Shown here in pieces: positions 24,604 through 34,300 of a stretch of DNA of 64,000 nucleotides. Position 1 is the first letter of the stretch, and each line of letters opens with the position of its first letter. Position numbers and translations under genes: made by a program. Origin of the DNA: Lentzea atacamensis (GTDB lineage: Bacteria > Actinomycetota > Actinomycetes > Mycobacteriales > Pseudonocardiaceae); contig NZ_QLTT01000003.1 in NCBI RefSeq assembly GCF_003269295.1, positions 682,001 through 746,000 of the forward strand. The letters are read 5' to 3'. Below the pieces are notes generated by a model, which saw only the letters and a program-made list of their open reading frames with translations, ran no database searches and was not told the origin of the DNA.

Positions 24604-25125
24604 CTGCCACAGAAGCTTGCGGGACAGGAACGATCGCGGGACGGTCCAGCGAATGTGCCCCTCGGCTTCCCGCCAGCCAAGTGGACGGTCGTCCTCGTCA
24701 TGGACGTTGCCGTAGTACCACTCCGCGTTGTTGCTGGACGTCCACTCGACGACAACGGCCTCGATCGCCGGGAACCCAGCGCTGACAGGAAATGTCGCCA
24801 CGATGAACCGCTTGTCCTGCGGCGCCTCGACGAGCCCGGCGAGCTTCTCGAGAGCGTCCTGCAGCGGCGCGACCGCACTGTCGTCCGGTGGTGTGCGGGG
24901 ATAGATCACGACGCACACGTTGCCGCCTCTTGTCACGATCTCGAACGTCCCGTCCTCGAAGACACGGACGCGATCACCTGCGGCACAACCGGATGCAAGG
25001 CCTGGACTGCCGAGGATCTCGTACTCGGTCCGGGAGGTTCGCACGGCCGGGACGACCTCGTAGACAGGTTCGCCAGAAGCGGCGGTGCCTGCGAGAAGGC
25101 GAACATGGCTGTCATGCGTCGGCAC
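24600..25125 (-). pseudogene. DUF4265-like protein, 3' end lost
   Basis: From GTG 25125 the frame reads as a DUF4265-type protein: VRLLAGTAASGEPVYEVVPA, SGCAAGDRVRVFEDGTFEIV, FPAIEAVVVEW and NAEWYYGNVHDEDDRPLGWRE, ending near RKLLWQL. Family members are about 150-170 residues, and the plausible protein ends near 24605. No stop occurs there. The frame stays open antisense to the TetR gene and even joins the DUF3995 frame. I infer that the natural 3' end was lost when the TetR gene was brought next to it. Function of the family is unknown. Confidence 0.55.
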
Positions 25126-25278
25126 CCGCCAAGGGTGTGGGCCGCGTCAGGCGACCCTCTCATCGGCACGTGCGCGCGTCGCGGCAGCGCGGTCGGCGGG
25201 CATCAGCGGACGTCCTCCTGGGGAGTCGGCTCGCCACCTCGTTGCAACGCGGATGGCCGGTGATCGTCGGGCGGGACG

Positions 25279-25881
25279 TCACAATCCCTTGAGACCACGC
25301 CACCAGTCGTGGTCGATGGTCAACTCATTCGTGTCGAGCATGCGGCGCTCGAGCTCATCGACGTCCACCGGTGGTGAGACGACGTCCATCGCCGCGATGA
25401 CTTCAGGCGGCAGTACGACTCCGTGCTCTTCGACGTAGTGCACGAGCCCTTGCGGCCAGACGAAACGAATGCCGTCGGTCAGCTCAGTACTACCGTTTTC
25501 CTGCCCGCAGATGCGACAACGTGATTTGCCGGCGTAGGCGACGAACACGCTCCCAGAACGGAGGTATCGCACCGCTCGATCGCGCAGCACGGCATCGAGT
25601 GATGGATCGACGAATGACCGGACGTCGGGCCATCCAGGTGCTTCAGGGCCGAGCCAGTATCCGATCAACCGCAGGCTTTGGCTTGTCGTGTTCACCGAGA
25701 CATCATCCCTGGTGCCGATCACAAAAAGCCTTCGTTCATCAATCACGGCCTCAACGGTGTTCAGGTGACCACCCACCCGCGGCACACCGTCGGCTTCACC
25801 AGACTGACCGAGGCTCAGAAGTCGATCCCGCGCTGCCGCCGCACGGCGATCCTGTGTGCTGCGGACCTCCGCAACCAACAC
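25279..25881 (-). CDS. Hypothetical protein with CxxC-type motif
   Basis: A 200-residue cytoplasmic protein seen widely in actinobacteria but without a named function. The diagnostic segment is SRCRICGQENGSTELTDG followed by FVWPQGLVHYVEEHGVVLP. A CxxC and conserved histidine could bind zinc. The start GTG 25881 has no clear ribosome site and a somewhat later start is possible. Codon use is slightly less G/C-biased than in neighbours. It may belong to the group of polymorphic immunity-like proteins, but I have no direct evidence. Confidence 0.65.
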   Translation of the reverse strand: MLVAEVRSTQDRRAAAARDRLLSLGQSGEADGVPRVGGHLNTVEAVIDERRLFVIGTRDDVSVNTTSQSLRLIGYWLGPEAPGWPDVRSFVDPSLDAVLRDRAVRYLRSGSVFVAYAGKSRCRICGQENGSTELTDGIRFVWPQGLVHYVEEHGVVLPPEVIAAMDVVSPPVDVDELERRMLDTNELTIDHDWWRGLKGL

Positions 25882-26048
25882 AACGCCAGCGTGTATACCC
25901 GGTCAGTCAGAACGATCACGTCGCGGCTTGCAGGTCGGTGATCTGCACGGTTCGGATCGAGAGCGATCTTCATCTCTGTCCATTGTGGATGTTGTATCCC
26001 TCTGGACCATGGCGCCGCACGCGGCATCCCGAGCGACACTGTGGTGAG

Positions 26049-26930
26049 CTATTGGCGCTGGACGCCGGTCTTCGCGGTGAACCTCTCCCACGCGGCGGCC
26101 ATGAACCGGTCGTAGCGCTCACCGATGCACTGGCCTGGCGGCATCGCTTCGATCGGTGCGGCGTCGACAACCTCCATGTCCTCCAGCGCACGCTCCAGGT
26201 GCGTCGGCTCCACCCGGACCGCGCCGGAGAAGGGCCGCTCGAGCTGGGCTATCAAGACCAGGACGAAGGTGACGATCATGACTGCGACGGCGGCGAGCAA
26301 GGCGTGCACGACCAAGTGGGGTGTGCCGACGAACACCGGGAGTACCAGGCTGAACATGCCCGCGGTGACCAGCGCGGACCACAGCGGCTTCGGGATCGAG
26401 GAGGTGACCTGCGCCGATCGGATCCGCCGGGCGTCGATGAGCGCACCAGCCCGGTCCAGTGCGTGGCCGTAGCGGATACCGTCCCCGGTGGAGCCGCCAG
26501 GTTCGATGTTCTCGAGTTCGATCTGCCACAACACGGTCCGGCCCCACACACTCGCGCTGAGCCTTCGCTCGGTGGCCATCAGCCGCCACTCCTCGTCGAT
26601 GACCAACGAGAGGTATTCACGCATCAGCGTTTGGATGGTGGTGCGCGCCGGCTCGGGGAGAGTGCGTGCGTACCAGTACAAGTCCAGCGCCGCGCGGGCT
26701 TCCTTGGCGACGTTCTGCTTGGCTTCGCCGATGGTGGCCCAGGCCGACACGATCATGAGGCTGGCAGTGAGCGCGAACAAGGTGCCGGACATCCCGGTGA
26801 TGAGTCCGCTGTAATCCTGCAGGGCGCCTCGGATGTTCTCGGGAACTACGCGGTGCGCGGCGATGGCGGCCGCGGCGGCGATCAGACCAGCGGCGGCCGT
26901 GGTCAGCAGTCCGGTGGCGACACGCCGCAT
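26049..26930 (-). CDS. DUF4239 (bestrophin-like) membrane protein
   Basis: A 293-residue membrane protein with two N-terminal hydrophobic segments (TGLLTTAAAGLIAAAAAIAA; ITGMSGTLFALTASLMIVSA) and two C-terminal ones (ALVTAGMFSLVLPVFVG; VVHALLAAVAVMIVTFVLVL). This layout and the EARAALDLYWYARTLPEPAR / MREYLSLVIDEEW cytosolic segment are typical of the DUF4239 family, which resembles bestrophin-type channels in topology. ATG 26930 follows GGAGG by five bases, which decides the start over upstream in-frame codons. It stands alone. Transport function is only inferred. Confidence 0.8.
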   Translation of the reverse strand: MRRVATGLLTTAAAGLIAAAAAIAAHRVVPENIRGALQDYSGLITGMSGTLFALTASLMIVSAWATIGEAKQNVAKEARAALDLYWYARTLPEPARTTIQTLMREYLSLVIDEEWRLMATERRLSASVWGRTVLWQIELENIEPGGSTGDGIRYGHALDRAGALIDARRIRSAQVTSSIPKPLWSALVTAGMFSLVLPVFVGTPHLVVHALLAAVAVMIVTFVLVLIAQLERPFSGAVRVEPTHLERALEDMEVVDAAPIEAMPPGQCIGERYDRFMAAAWERFTAKTGVQRQ

Positions 26931-27125
26931 CGAATCCTCCAGCACGCGGTGACGACCACTCCGAGTTAAGCAGAGGGCTCCCGAGGCGCCAGTTCGCGAA
27001 GACACGTTGGCCGACATTCATCCCATCGTGTAGTTGCTGGTGAGGGCCGTCGGTGGCGGAGGTGTGATCAACAACTGCCGGCACCTGCGTTCAGGCACCG
27101 GACGCTCGGGCACACGCCGGAGAAG

Positions 27126-27488
27126 CTAGACGGGCACGAACCCCGAGCACATCACTCGCGCCCAGCTGATCCGGCCGTCGACCACGTCGTAGTACATCTG
27201 TTGCTCCATCAACGAGTCACCGTCCGCATTGCGCAGGTGCAGGCGGTACGTGACGTGCTGCCGCGTCGACACCTCACCGGTCGAAGTGGACACCAGCGCC
27301 ACCACCTCGTCGCTCGGCTCCAGCCAGTTGGCGAACAGGACCTCAAGCAGGTCATCGTGGGAATGCGCCTCCCAGAACCGGCGCGGTGTCATCGCACGGA
27401 AGTCCAGGTCTGGCGTCGTGACGGCGCGGACCCCGGCCTCGTCCTTGGCCGCGAGCGCCTTCGCGAACCTCTCACCAAGCGTGGTCAT
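27126..27488 (-). CDS. SnoaL-like / NTF2-fold protein
   Basis: A 120-residue single-domain protein with the NTF2-like pattern: helix GERFAKALAAKDEAGVRAVT, TPDLDFRAMTPRRFWEA, then antiparallel strands VVALVSTSTGEVSTRQHVTYRLHLRN and the terminal YYDVVDGRISWARV. ATG 27488 begins the first helix. Such proteins are small-molecule cyclases, hydratases or ligand carriers; no catalytic residue can be assigned. It is divergent from the truncated baeRF gene. Confidence 0.75.
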   Translation of the reverse strand: MTTLGERFAKALAAKDEAGVRAVTTPDLDFRAMTPRRFWEAHSHDDLLEVLFANWLEPSDEVVALVSTSTGEVSTRQHVTYRLHLRNADGDSLMEQQMYYDVVDGRISWARVMCSGFVPV

Positions 27489-27589
27489 GCCCAAAGCTTG
27501 CGCCCTCTGGGCGCGGAACACCATGCCGCTTCTCGCAGAGATGTGGAGTTCTGCCGCCTCCCGTTCGCGGGGCCGCGAGCGGGCAGCCG

Positions 27590-28162
27590 GAAGGCGTTCG
27601 GCACGAGTGGCGGCTCACCGGGAAGCCGTGTCCCGCCGAGCTCGTCGTGCTGGCCGGCGAGGCGCAGGCACGTAGCGCGGTGCGCAGCGAGCTCGGCCTC
27701 GGTGACGACGTCGTCGTCGATGTCGAAGGTGCGAGCCTGGCCGAGGGCACCGACGACGAGTTCAGCGACGCCGTGCGCGCACTCGTCGCCCAACGCCAGC
27801 AACATGACGACGCCGAAGCCGTCGAACGGTTCCGCGCCGAGCTCGACCGCGACGGACTCGCCGTCGAAGGAGGCCTCGTCTCCGTGACCGATGCGCTGTG
27901 CCAGGCCAATGTGGACACACTCTTCGTCGACGCCGGCGTGCTCGTCGGCCAGCTGGTGTGGACGAGCGGCCAGCCGGAGCAGGTCAGCGTGGAGGAGGCC
28001 GATGTCCGCCAGCTCGCCACCGGCTCGGCCGAGGTCCGGCGCAACCGCGCCGACGAGGCGTTGGCACGCGCTGCGGCGGTCACCGGTGCGTACGTCGTCG
28101 GGGACGGCCTGACCTTGCTTCAAGGTGTCGGTGCGCTCCTGCGCCACCGCCCTGACAACACA
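27590..28162 (+). pseudogene. baeRF/eRF1-like protein, N-terminal half missing
   Basis: The frame reads as the C-terminal half of the bacterial/archaeal eRF1-like family 2 (baeRF, Rv2629-like), whose members are about 370 residues. Recognisable parts are ELVVLAGEAQARSAVR, GLVSVTDALCQANVDTLFVDAG, and RAAAVTGAYVVGDGLTLLQG followed by VGALLRHR. About 180 N-terminal residues are absent: upstream of ~27590 the frame is unrelated to the family. The frame also runs through the terminator hairpin without a natural stop. Both ends therefore look damaged. Translation from GTG 27647 could yield a fragment. Confidence 0.7.
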
Positions 28163-28201
28163 CCTCTGGGAGAACCGGCATCGCGCCGGCCCTCCCAGAG
28201 G
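28163..28201. terminator. Bidirectional hairpin terminator
   Basis: CCTCTGGGAG (28163-28172) pairs perfectly with CTCCCAGAGG (28192-28201); the loop carries an additional CCGGC/GCCGG stem. It lies between the baeRF remnant and the convergent CU044_5270 gene. Confidence 0.85.
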
Positions 28202-28214
28202 CGGTTCAGCAGGA

Positions 28215-29273
28215 TCAGATCTTGCCCGCCGCCACGTCGGCGAGGGTCACGCGGGACGACTTGTACTTGACCACCGCGTACTTCGACGGTTGCGGCGAGT
28301 TCTTGGCCGGGAAGACCTCGTCACGGATGGGCAGGCCGTTGTCGGCGTTGATGGTGAGCACCGCCGCGCCGTCGCCGCCCAGGATTTCGGGGCTCGTGGT
28401 GATGGTCAGCGCGCGCTGGCCGTCGACATCGGTCTCGGCGACGGTCACCGCCTTGATGGTCGAGAGCAGCTTCAGCACACCCGTGCGGACTTCGGCGTTG
28501 GCGGCACCGACGAACAGCGCGTACGTGGTGTTGCTCCAGAGGTGGTTGTCGATGAGGTTCTCGAGCTCCTCGCCCGTCGGACGCGGCTTGGGGTCGGGAA
28601 CCTTCTTGCCGAGCTTGCGGAACATCTCCGCGACTTCCGCCTGGGCGTCCGCCCAGGCCTTGTCCGCCTCTGCGGGGCTCAGGCCGACTCCCAGGGCGTT
28701 GTTGGACGCGGTGATCATCGCGATCCTGGCCTTCTCCAGGTCGCCGTTCGCGGCCTGGCGGGCCGCCGCCATCACCCTCGCGTCGTAGGGATGAGCCTGG
28801 TCGTCGTTCTTGGCCACCGAGGCCGCCAAGGTCTTCGCCGAGTCGCCCTTGAAGACCTGACCCTTGTCGGTGTAGACGGTGTAGTAGACGTACGGCGTGT
28901 TGTCCGGCGCGGTCTTCGTGCCGATGACCAGCGACGAGTCACCTGGCAGCGCGGCGGCGGCCTTGACCTCGGAGGCCAGTTTCACGAGCGGTGACTCCAC
29001 CACCGGCGGGGGCGCCGCGGTGGAGGGGCCGGCCGGGACGCTGCCGCCCGTCGTGCCCATCACCACGGCCGCGGCGACGGCTGCGGCGCCCACGGCGGCG
29101 ACACTCGCCCTGGGCCAGGAAAACCAGCGCTTCGGCCGCACGACCGTGTTCACGGGTTCCACCATCGCCGTCTGCAGTGCCGTCCGAGCACGGTCGTAAG
29201 CCTCGGGACTCGGGGACGGCACATCACTCAGCTTCTTCATCAGGTCCATTTCATCCATGAGTCGTCTTCTCAC
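28215..29273 (-). CDS. CU044_5270-family membrane protein (ECF sigma partner)
   Basis: A 352-residue (or 347 from ATG 29258) single-pass protein of the actinobacterial CU044_5270 family. The cytoplasmic N-terminus (LMKKLSDVPSPSPEAYDRAR) precedes a membrane helix (ASVAAVGAAAVAAAVVMG, about 51-70). A large extracellular domain begins with a Pro-rich linker and ends YAVVKYKSSRVTLADVAAGK. These genes regularly follow an ECF sigma gene, and GTG 29273 overlaps its TGA (GTGA). The protein could be an anti-sigma factor or an envelope sensor; no zinc-binding anti-sigma HxxxCxxC motif is visible. Confidence 0.85.
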   Translation of the reverse strand: MRRRLMDEMDLMKKLSDVPSPSPEAYDRARTALQTAMVEPVNTVVRPKRWFSWPRASVAAVGAAAVAAAVVMGTTGGSVPAGPSTAAPPPVVESPLVKLASEVKAAAALPGDSSLVIGTKTAPDNTPYVYYTVYTDKGQVFKGDSAKTLAASVAKNDDQAHPYDARVMAAARQAANGDLEKARIAMITASNNALGVGLSPAEADKAWADAQAEVAEMFRKLGKKVPDPKPRPTGEELENLIDNHLWSNTTYALFVGAANAEVRTGVLKLLSTIKAVTVAETDVDGQRALTITTSPEILGGDGAAVLTINADNGLPIRDEVFPAKNSPQPSKYAVVKYKSSRVTLADVAAGKI

Positions 29274-29824
29274 GTCGTCGGGACTTGCAGCAGCGCGACC
29301 ACTTCCGGGGCCTCTCGCAACGCCTTGCGCGCCTGGTGCAACAGACGGCGAGCCGTGCCAGCGGGGATGTCGAGCACCCGCCCGGCTTCCGCGACGGTCA
29401 GGTCCTCCCAGGCGACCAGGCCCAGGACCTCCCGTTCCTCAGGTTTGAGCCGGGCCAGGGCCCTGCGCAGCAACGTCTGCGTGTCCACGCGGGCGTCCAC
29501 CGCCGGCCAGGGGTCCCAGTCGCTCGCCGCTCGGGCCAGGTCCGGCGTCGGCTCCTCTGCCGGTTCGGACCGCCAGTGCCGCCGCAACCTGTTCAGCGCG
29601 ACTCCGTACAGCCAAGGCCTGGCTTCGGGATACGAGAGGTCGTAGGTCGCCCGTGACTCGTAGGCCGCCACCCACACGTCGCCCAGCACGTCCTCGGCGG
29701 CCTGACGGCCCACTCTGCGCGCGAGGTAGTTCCCGATCGCCGTCTCGTGGCGGCTGATCACTTCCACGAAGGCATCGGTGTCTCCGCGCAGCGATCTGCC
29801 GATCAGTTCCGCGTCTGACGACAT
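29270..29824 (-). CDS. ECF-type RNA polymerase sigma factor
   Basis: A 184-residue extracytoplasmic-function sigma factor. Region 2 covers ~20-90 (DAFVEVISRHETAIGNYLARRVG, AAEDVLGDVWVAAYE, ARPWLYGVALNRLRRHWR). Region 4 covers ~125-175 (LKPEEREVLGLVAWEDLTVAEAGRVLDIPAGTARRLLHQARKAL). ATG 29824 with GAGGAG five bases upstream sets the start. It is coupled to the downstream CU044_5270 membrane protein, which probably controls its activity. An AACC-N17-CGTT element upstream suggests autoregulation. Confidence 0.93.
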   Translation of the reverse strand: MSSDAELIGRSLRGDTDAFVEVISRHETAIGNYLARRVGRQAAEDVLGDVWVAAYESRATYDLSYPEARPWLYGVALNRLRRHWRSEPAEEPTPDLARAASDWDPWPAVDARVDTQTLLRRALARLKPEEREVLGLVAWEDLTVAEAGRVLDIPAGTARRLLHQARKALREAPEVVALLQVPTT

Positions 29825-29866
29825 GAAGCTCCTCGGTTCGCTTTGCCCTTTCACCCCTTCTTTGCC

Positions 29867-29891
29867 AACGCGCGGCGAAAGTGTTCAGGTT
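29867..29891 (-). promoter_or_regulatory. Candidate ECF-type promoter
   Basis: On the minus strand AACC (29891-29888), 17 nt, then CGTT (29870-29867) matches the general ECF -35/-10 pattern, 43 bp upstream of the sigma gene. It is a plausible autoregulatory promoter; spacing and core are the only evidence. Confidence 0.4.
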
Positions 29892-29922
29892 GTGCGAAAC
29901 CCGCTGCTCAGCGCAAAGGACA

Positions 29923-29958
29923 GGGGGTGGCAGGGCGTGTTGACGCCCTGCCACCCCC
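29923..29958 (-). terminator. Strong hairpin terminator of the secreted-protein gene
   Basis: GGGGGTGGCAGGGCGT (29923-29938) and ACGCCCTGCCACCCCC (29943-29958) form a perfect 16-bp stem with a 4-nt loop. It lies downstream of the minus-strand gene ending at 29984 and upstream of the sigma promoter. Confidence 0.92.
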
Positions 29959-29983
29959 GGATCGGGTCTTCCGCACGGAGAAA

Positions 29984-31246
29984 TCAGCGCGGGGTGATCC
30001 CGGCGAGCGGGACCGCGAACACGATCCGCTTGTCGATCAGCGTGCCCGCGGCGTTGAAGGCGTGTTCAGTGGCCGTCCACAACAGACCGTTGCCGTGTTC
30101 GTAGTACAGGTCCTCACCGCCGATCGCCCAGCTGTACGTGTTCATGTCCGCGGCCCCGGCGAACATGAAGCTGTGCTTGTCCGCCGAGCTGCGGCCGAGG
30201 TAGTAGTTGCCCTGCCAGGTCTGCGCGCCCTGGACGTTGCTCTTCGGCGTGGTCACCGCCTTGCTCGGCACGGCCTTGCCGGAAGCCACCGCGAGTTTGC
30301 GGGTGGAGGCGTCGACGTTGTAGTGCACGACGCGACCGCCGTCGATGGACAGGTCCGTGCTGCGGCCGTCCCGGTACTCGCCGACGACCAGCGTGTCCGG
30401 GGTCGTGCTGCGGTCGAGGGCAACCGACGAGAAGCACAGGGCGTTCGGCTGGGGCACGCACGGCGAAGGTGGCGTGGCTGCCTGACGGTACGTGGCCACC
30501 TGGGGCACGACATAGCGGTAGCCGTAGGCGTAGTACTTGGTCCCGCTCTTGCCGATCACGTTGTCCTGGTCGGTCGCCACCTCGAGCACGCGCTCCATGT
30601 CGAACACACGCAGGCCGCGGGAGGTGTCGGCGACGTACAGATAGCGCCCCAGCCAGGCCATGCCGCCCGCGTGGATCGGCACCGCCTTGAAGTTCGACGA
30701 GCTGGTCGGTTCCACCAGCAACACGTGCCGGTACTTGCCGGAGACGCGGTCGACCAGGGACAGCCGCGCACCGTGGTCCGTCGGCGTCCCGGCCTTGGCG
30801 GTGTCGTAGTGCCAGCTCACGGCCATGACCTTGTTCGATCCCCATTGGCCGTCGTCGTCCGCGTCGGACGATCCGGTGACACCCTGCGGCACCCACCAGG
30901 ACACCTTGCTGTCGGCGTCGTCCCAGCAGAACCGGTCGCTGCTGTGCAGGATCTGGCTGGGCTGCAACGGTATGTCCGTGCGGTCGTAGAACTCCGGCTG
31001 AGCCTGCTTGCGGCTCGTGGAGCAGTCGTTGGTGGATCGGTTCGCGGCGGCCAGCACGTCCGACACCGGCAGGCGCGAACCGAGCGTGGACACCAGCCCC
31101 GCGGCCTGAGTGTCCAGCGACCAGTCCGCCGTCAGCGCGAAGGCGGAACCGTCCCGTTCCGTGATCTGGTTGGGTGCTGCCGTGGCCGGCGTGGCTGCTG
31201 CCAGCAGCATCGCGACGATGAACCCGAGTCGTTTCACGGCGTCCAC
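29984..31246 (-). CDS. Secreted protein of unknown function, divergent from nSTAND gene
   Basis: An exported protein of 417-420 residues. A signal peptide (VKRLGFIVAMLLAAATPATAA) is followed by a beta-rich domain. This includes AGGMAWLGRYLYVADTSRGLRVFDM, reminiscent of beta-propeller blades, and a C-terminal MNTYSWAIGGEDLYYEHGNG / LLWTATEHAF segment. No enzymatic motif is recognised. The start is GTG 31246 or GTG 31237, neither with a ribosome site; the conserved 36-bp element ends 15 bp upstream. The same element precedes the other secreted-protein gene at 34845. This links the two to one control circuit with the HTH-nSTAND protein between them. Confidence 0.8.
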   Translation of the reverse strand: MDAVKRLGFIVAMLLAAATPATAAPNQITERDGSAFALTADWSLDTQAAGLVSTLGSRLPVSDVLAAANRSTNDCSTSRKQAQPEFYDRTDIPLQPSQILHSSDRFCWDDADSKVSWWVPQGVTGSSDADDDGQWGSNKVMAVSWHYDTAKAGTPTDHGARLSLVDRVSGKYRHVLLVEPTSSSNFKAVPIHAGGMAWLGRYLYVADTSRGLRVFDMERVLEVATDQDNVIGKSGTKYYAYGYRYVVPQVATYRQAATPPSPCVPQPNALCFSSVALDRSTTPDTLVVGEYRDGRSTDLSIDGGRVVHYNVDASTRKLAVASGKAVPSKAVTTPKSNVQGAQTWQGNYYLGRSSADKHSFMFAGAADMNTYSWAIGGEDLYYEHGNGLLWTATEHAFNAAGTLIDKRIVFAVPLAGITPR

Positions 31247-31261
31247 ATCTATGCGGTGGGG

Positions 31262-31297
31262 GGTTGTCCAGCAACGCCTGAGCAGCCTGGACAATCA
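31262..31297. promoter_or_regulatory. Copy 1 of a 36-bp oriented element
   Basis: The element reads GGTTGTCCAGCA, 13 nt, CTGGACAATCA. Within it TTGTCCAG and CTGGACAA form perfect inverted arms 15 nt apart. It lies in the divergent promoter between the secreted-protein gene at 31246 and the nSTAND gene at 31323. A second copy in reversed orientation lies at 34758-34793. In both cases the same end faces a secreted-protein gene. Confidence 0.8.
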
Positions 31298-31322
31298 TTC
31301 GCAGTCGAACAGGGGAGGTGCG

Positions 31323-34300
31323 GTGGGACGGCCGGAACGTCCGCTCGACCCGACGGAAGGCCCGGTCCAGCGCTTCGCGTGGGAGTTGCGCCGGCTGCGC
31401 GAGAAGGCCGGATCGCCGAGCTACCGGGAGTTGTCCAGGAAGGCCCATTTCTCGTCCACGGCGTTGTCCGAGGCAGCGGGCGGCAGCCAGTTGCCGACGC
31501 TGGCCGTGACGCTCGGGTACGTCGAGGCCTGCGAGGGGGACACCGCGTTCTGGGAGCAGCAGTGGCGGGAGGTCGCCGCCTCGCTTCTCGCGCCCGGCGA
31601 CGAGAGCGCTCCCTATCTCGGGCTCGCGGCGTTCCAGCCTTCGGACGCCTCGCTGTTCCGCGGCCGCGAGGAGCTCGTGGCGCATTTGGTGGGGGAGGTG
31701 GGGAAACGGCCGTTCCTGGGGGTGTTCGGTGCGTCCGGATCGGGCAAGTCATCGCTGCTCCGGGCGGGTCTTGTGCCCTCGCTGTCGCTGTCCTCGGTCG
31801 TGTTCACGCCGACCGCGCATCCGTTGCGGGAGCTGGCGGCCAAGACCGCGGACCAGCCTGAGCTGATCGTCGTCGACCAGTTCGAGGAGACGTTCACGCT
31901 GTGCGACGATCTGGACGAGCGGGCCTCCTTCGTCGCCGCATTGTCGTCGTCCGACGCCAAGGTCGTCATCGGCTGCCGGATCGACTTCCTTGACCAGTGC
32001 GCGGCAATCCCTTCGCTGGTCACCGCCCTGCGGGACGCTCAGGTGCTGGTCGGGCCGATGACACCCGACGAGTTGCGCCGGGCCATCGTCGAGCCCGCTT
32101 CTGCTGCCGGTCTCAAGGTCGAGCCGGAAATGGTCGCGGCCGCGGTGATCGACGCCCACGGCCAGCCGGGCGCTTTGCCGTTGCTGTCGCACGCTTTGCT
32201 GGAGACCTGGCGAAGACGGGAGAACAACAAGCTCACCCTGGAGGGGTACCGGGCCAGCGGCGGGGTGTCCGGCGCCATCGCCGCCACCGCCGAGCACGCG
32301 TTCACGGAGCTCGATTCCGATGGTCAGGCCGCTGCTCGCTCGCTGCTGCTCCGGTTGGTGCAGACCAACCACGGTACCTATGACCTGCGTCGGCGGGTCG
32401 CGCTCGACGAGGTGATGGGCTCGGCGTTGAACGCCCTGGTCGCCGCACGACTGGTGGTGGTCGCCGATGGCAGCGTGGAGCTGGCGCACGAGGCGTTGAC
32501 CAGGGCTTGGCCGCGGCTGCGGGCGTGGATCGAAGAGGACCGCGAACGCCTGCAGCAGCACCAGGATCTCACCACGGCCGCTCTCGCCTGGGATGCTGTC
32601 GACCGCGATTCCGGTGCGCTGTACAGAGGTGTGCGGTTGGAGGTCGCGCGGTCGCTGGCCTCGGACTCGCCGGTTGCGTTGTCGCCGTTGGAACGGGAGT
32701 TCCTCTCGGCGAGCGAGACGCACGAGACCGCCGAACGTGCCGGCGCTCGACGGCAGGCACGCCGGCTGCGCAACCTCGTCAAAGCCCTGGCCGTGTTGCT
32801 GGTGGCGTGCATGGTGATCACTGTTGTCGCCGTGTTTCAGCGCCGTGCCGCCGTTGCCGGTCAACAGGTCGCGTTGTCCCGTCAGCTCGCCCTGCAGGCG
32901 CAGGACCTCAGTGCGTCATGGCCTGACCAGGCGGAAGTCCTTGCCGTGCAGGCTTTCCGCACGTCGCCGACGATCGAGGCACGCGGCGCGTTGCTGAGCA
33001 CCGCCGCTTACAAGCCGCCGCGGGTGCTGCTGAAGGACCATCGTGGCGCGGTGCGGGCGGTGGCGTTCAGCCAGGACGGCAAGCTGCTGGCCACCGCGGG
33101 GGACGATCGATCCGTGCTGGTCCGCTCGCCCGCCGCGTCGGCTCCGCCGATCGCGCTGACCCAGCATTCGAAGCCGGTTCGCGCACTGGCGTTCCACCCT
33201 TCGGCGCCGGTGCTCGCTTCTGGTGGTGAAGACGAGCAGATCGTGTTGTGGGACTTGACCACACGCGCCGCCGGACAGGTTCTCTCCGTGCCGCACGGCG
33301 CGATCAACAGCATTTCCCACAGCGATGACGGTCGTCTGATGGCGTCCGCTTCGCAGGACGGCACGGTCATCCTGTGGGACGGGGCTCGGGAGGTGCAGCG
33401 GGTTCCGCATTCGCTCGGCGAGGTCCACGACGTGTCGCTGGGCGGTGACCTGGTCGCTCTGGCCGGGCAGAACGGTGTGCTCGTGCACAACCGGGTCACC
33501 GGCGCGCAGCAGGTGTTCCAGGATCATCGCGGTCCGGTGCTCTCGGTGGCGTTGAGCCGGGACGGCCGCTCGTTGGCCAGCGGCGGTGCGGACAGCCAGG
33601 TGGTGTTGCGGGCCGGGGGAGAGCCGAGTTTCCTGCGGCGGCACAGCGCGGGGATCAGGTCCGTCGAGTTCAGCCCGGACGGACGGATGCTGATGTCCGC
33701 GGCCGACGACGGCAGTGTGCGGTGGTGGTCGGGGCCCGACGGCGGCTGGCTGACCGGGCTGATTTCCCGCACCGGGGCCTTTTTCGCAGCCGGGCTGAGT
33801 CCGGACGGGACACAGCTGGCCGCGGGCGGCGATGACAGCGTGAGCGTGTGGCAGGTCGCTTTGCCCGCGTTCACCGGGCATGCCGTTCCGCCGTTCGGTG
33901 TCGCCATGGCGCCCGATGGGCGGATCGCGACCGGCGGCGCGGACAAGTCGATCATGATCTGGGACCCGTCCGGGGCACGGATCGCCGAGCTGTCCGCGCC
34001 GGCGAAGGTGAAGTCGGTTGCCTTCCACCCCGACGGAACCCTGTTGTCCGCGGGGGAGAACGGCGCGGTCACCGTGTGGGACCAGGGGGCGCGAAGAGCG
34101 GTGCGCACGATCGCCGGGCACGACGGACCGGTCACCAGCCTGGCTGTGACCGAAAGCGTCATCGCCTCGGGCGGCGCTGATCGCACGATCAGGCTGTTCG
34201 GCCCGGCTTCCGACGCGCCGCCACGCAATCTCCCCGTCGCGCACACGGCCGCCGTGGAGGCGTTGGCCTTCAGCCCGGACGGCACCGTGCTGGCCTCCGG

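Noticed and set aside
23554..25125. One 523-residue DUF4265-DUF3995 fusion protein
   Set aside because: The middle ~185 residues are the antisense of a convincing TetR gene, and DUF3995 has its own ribosome site and start.
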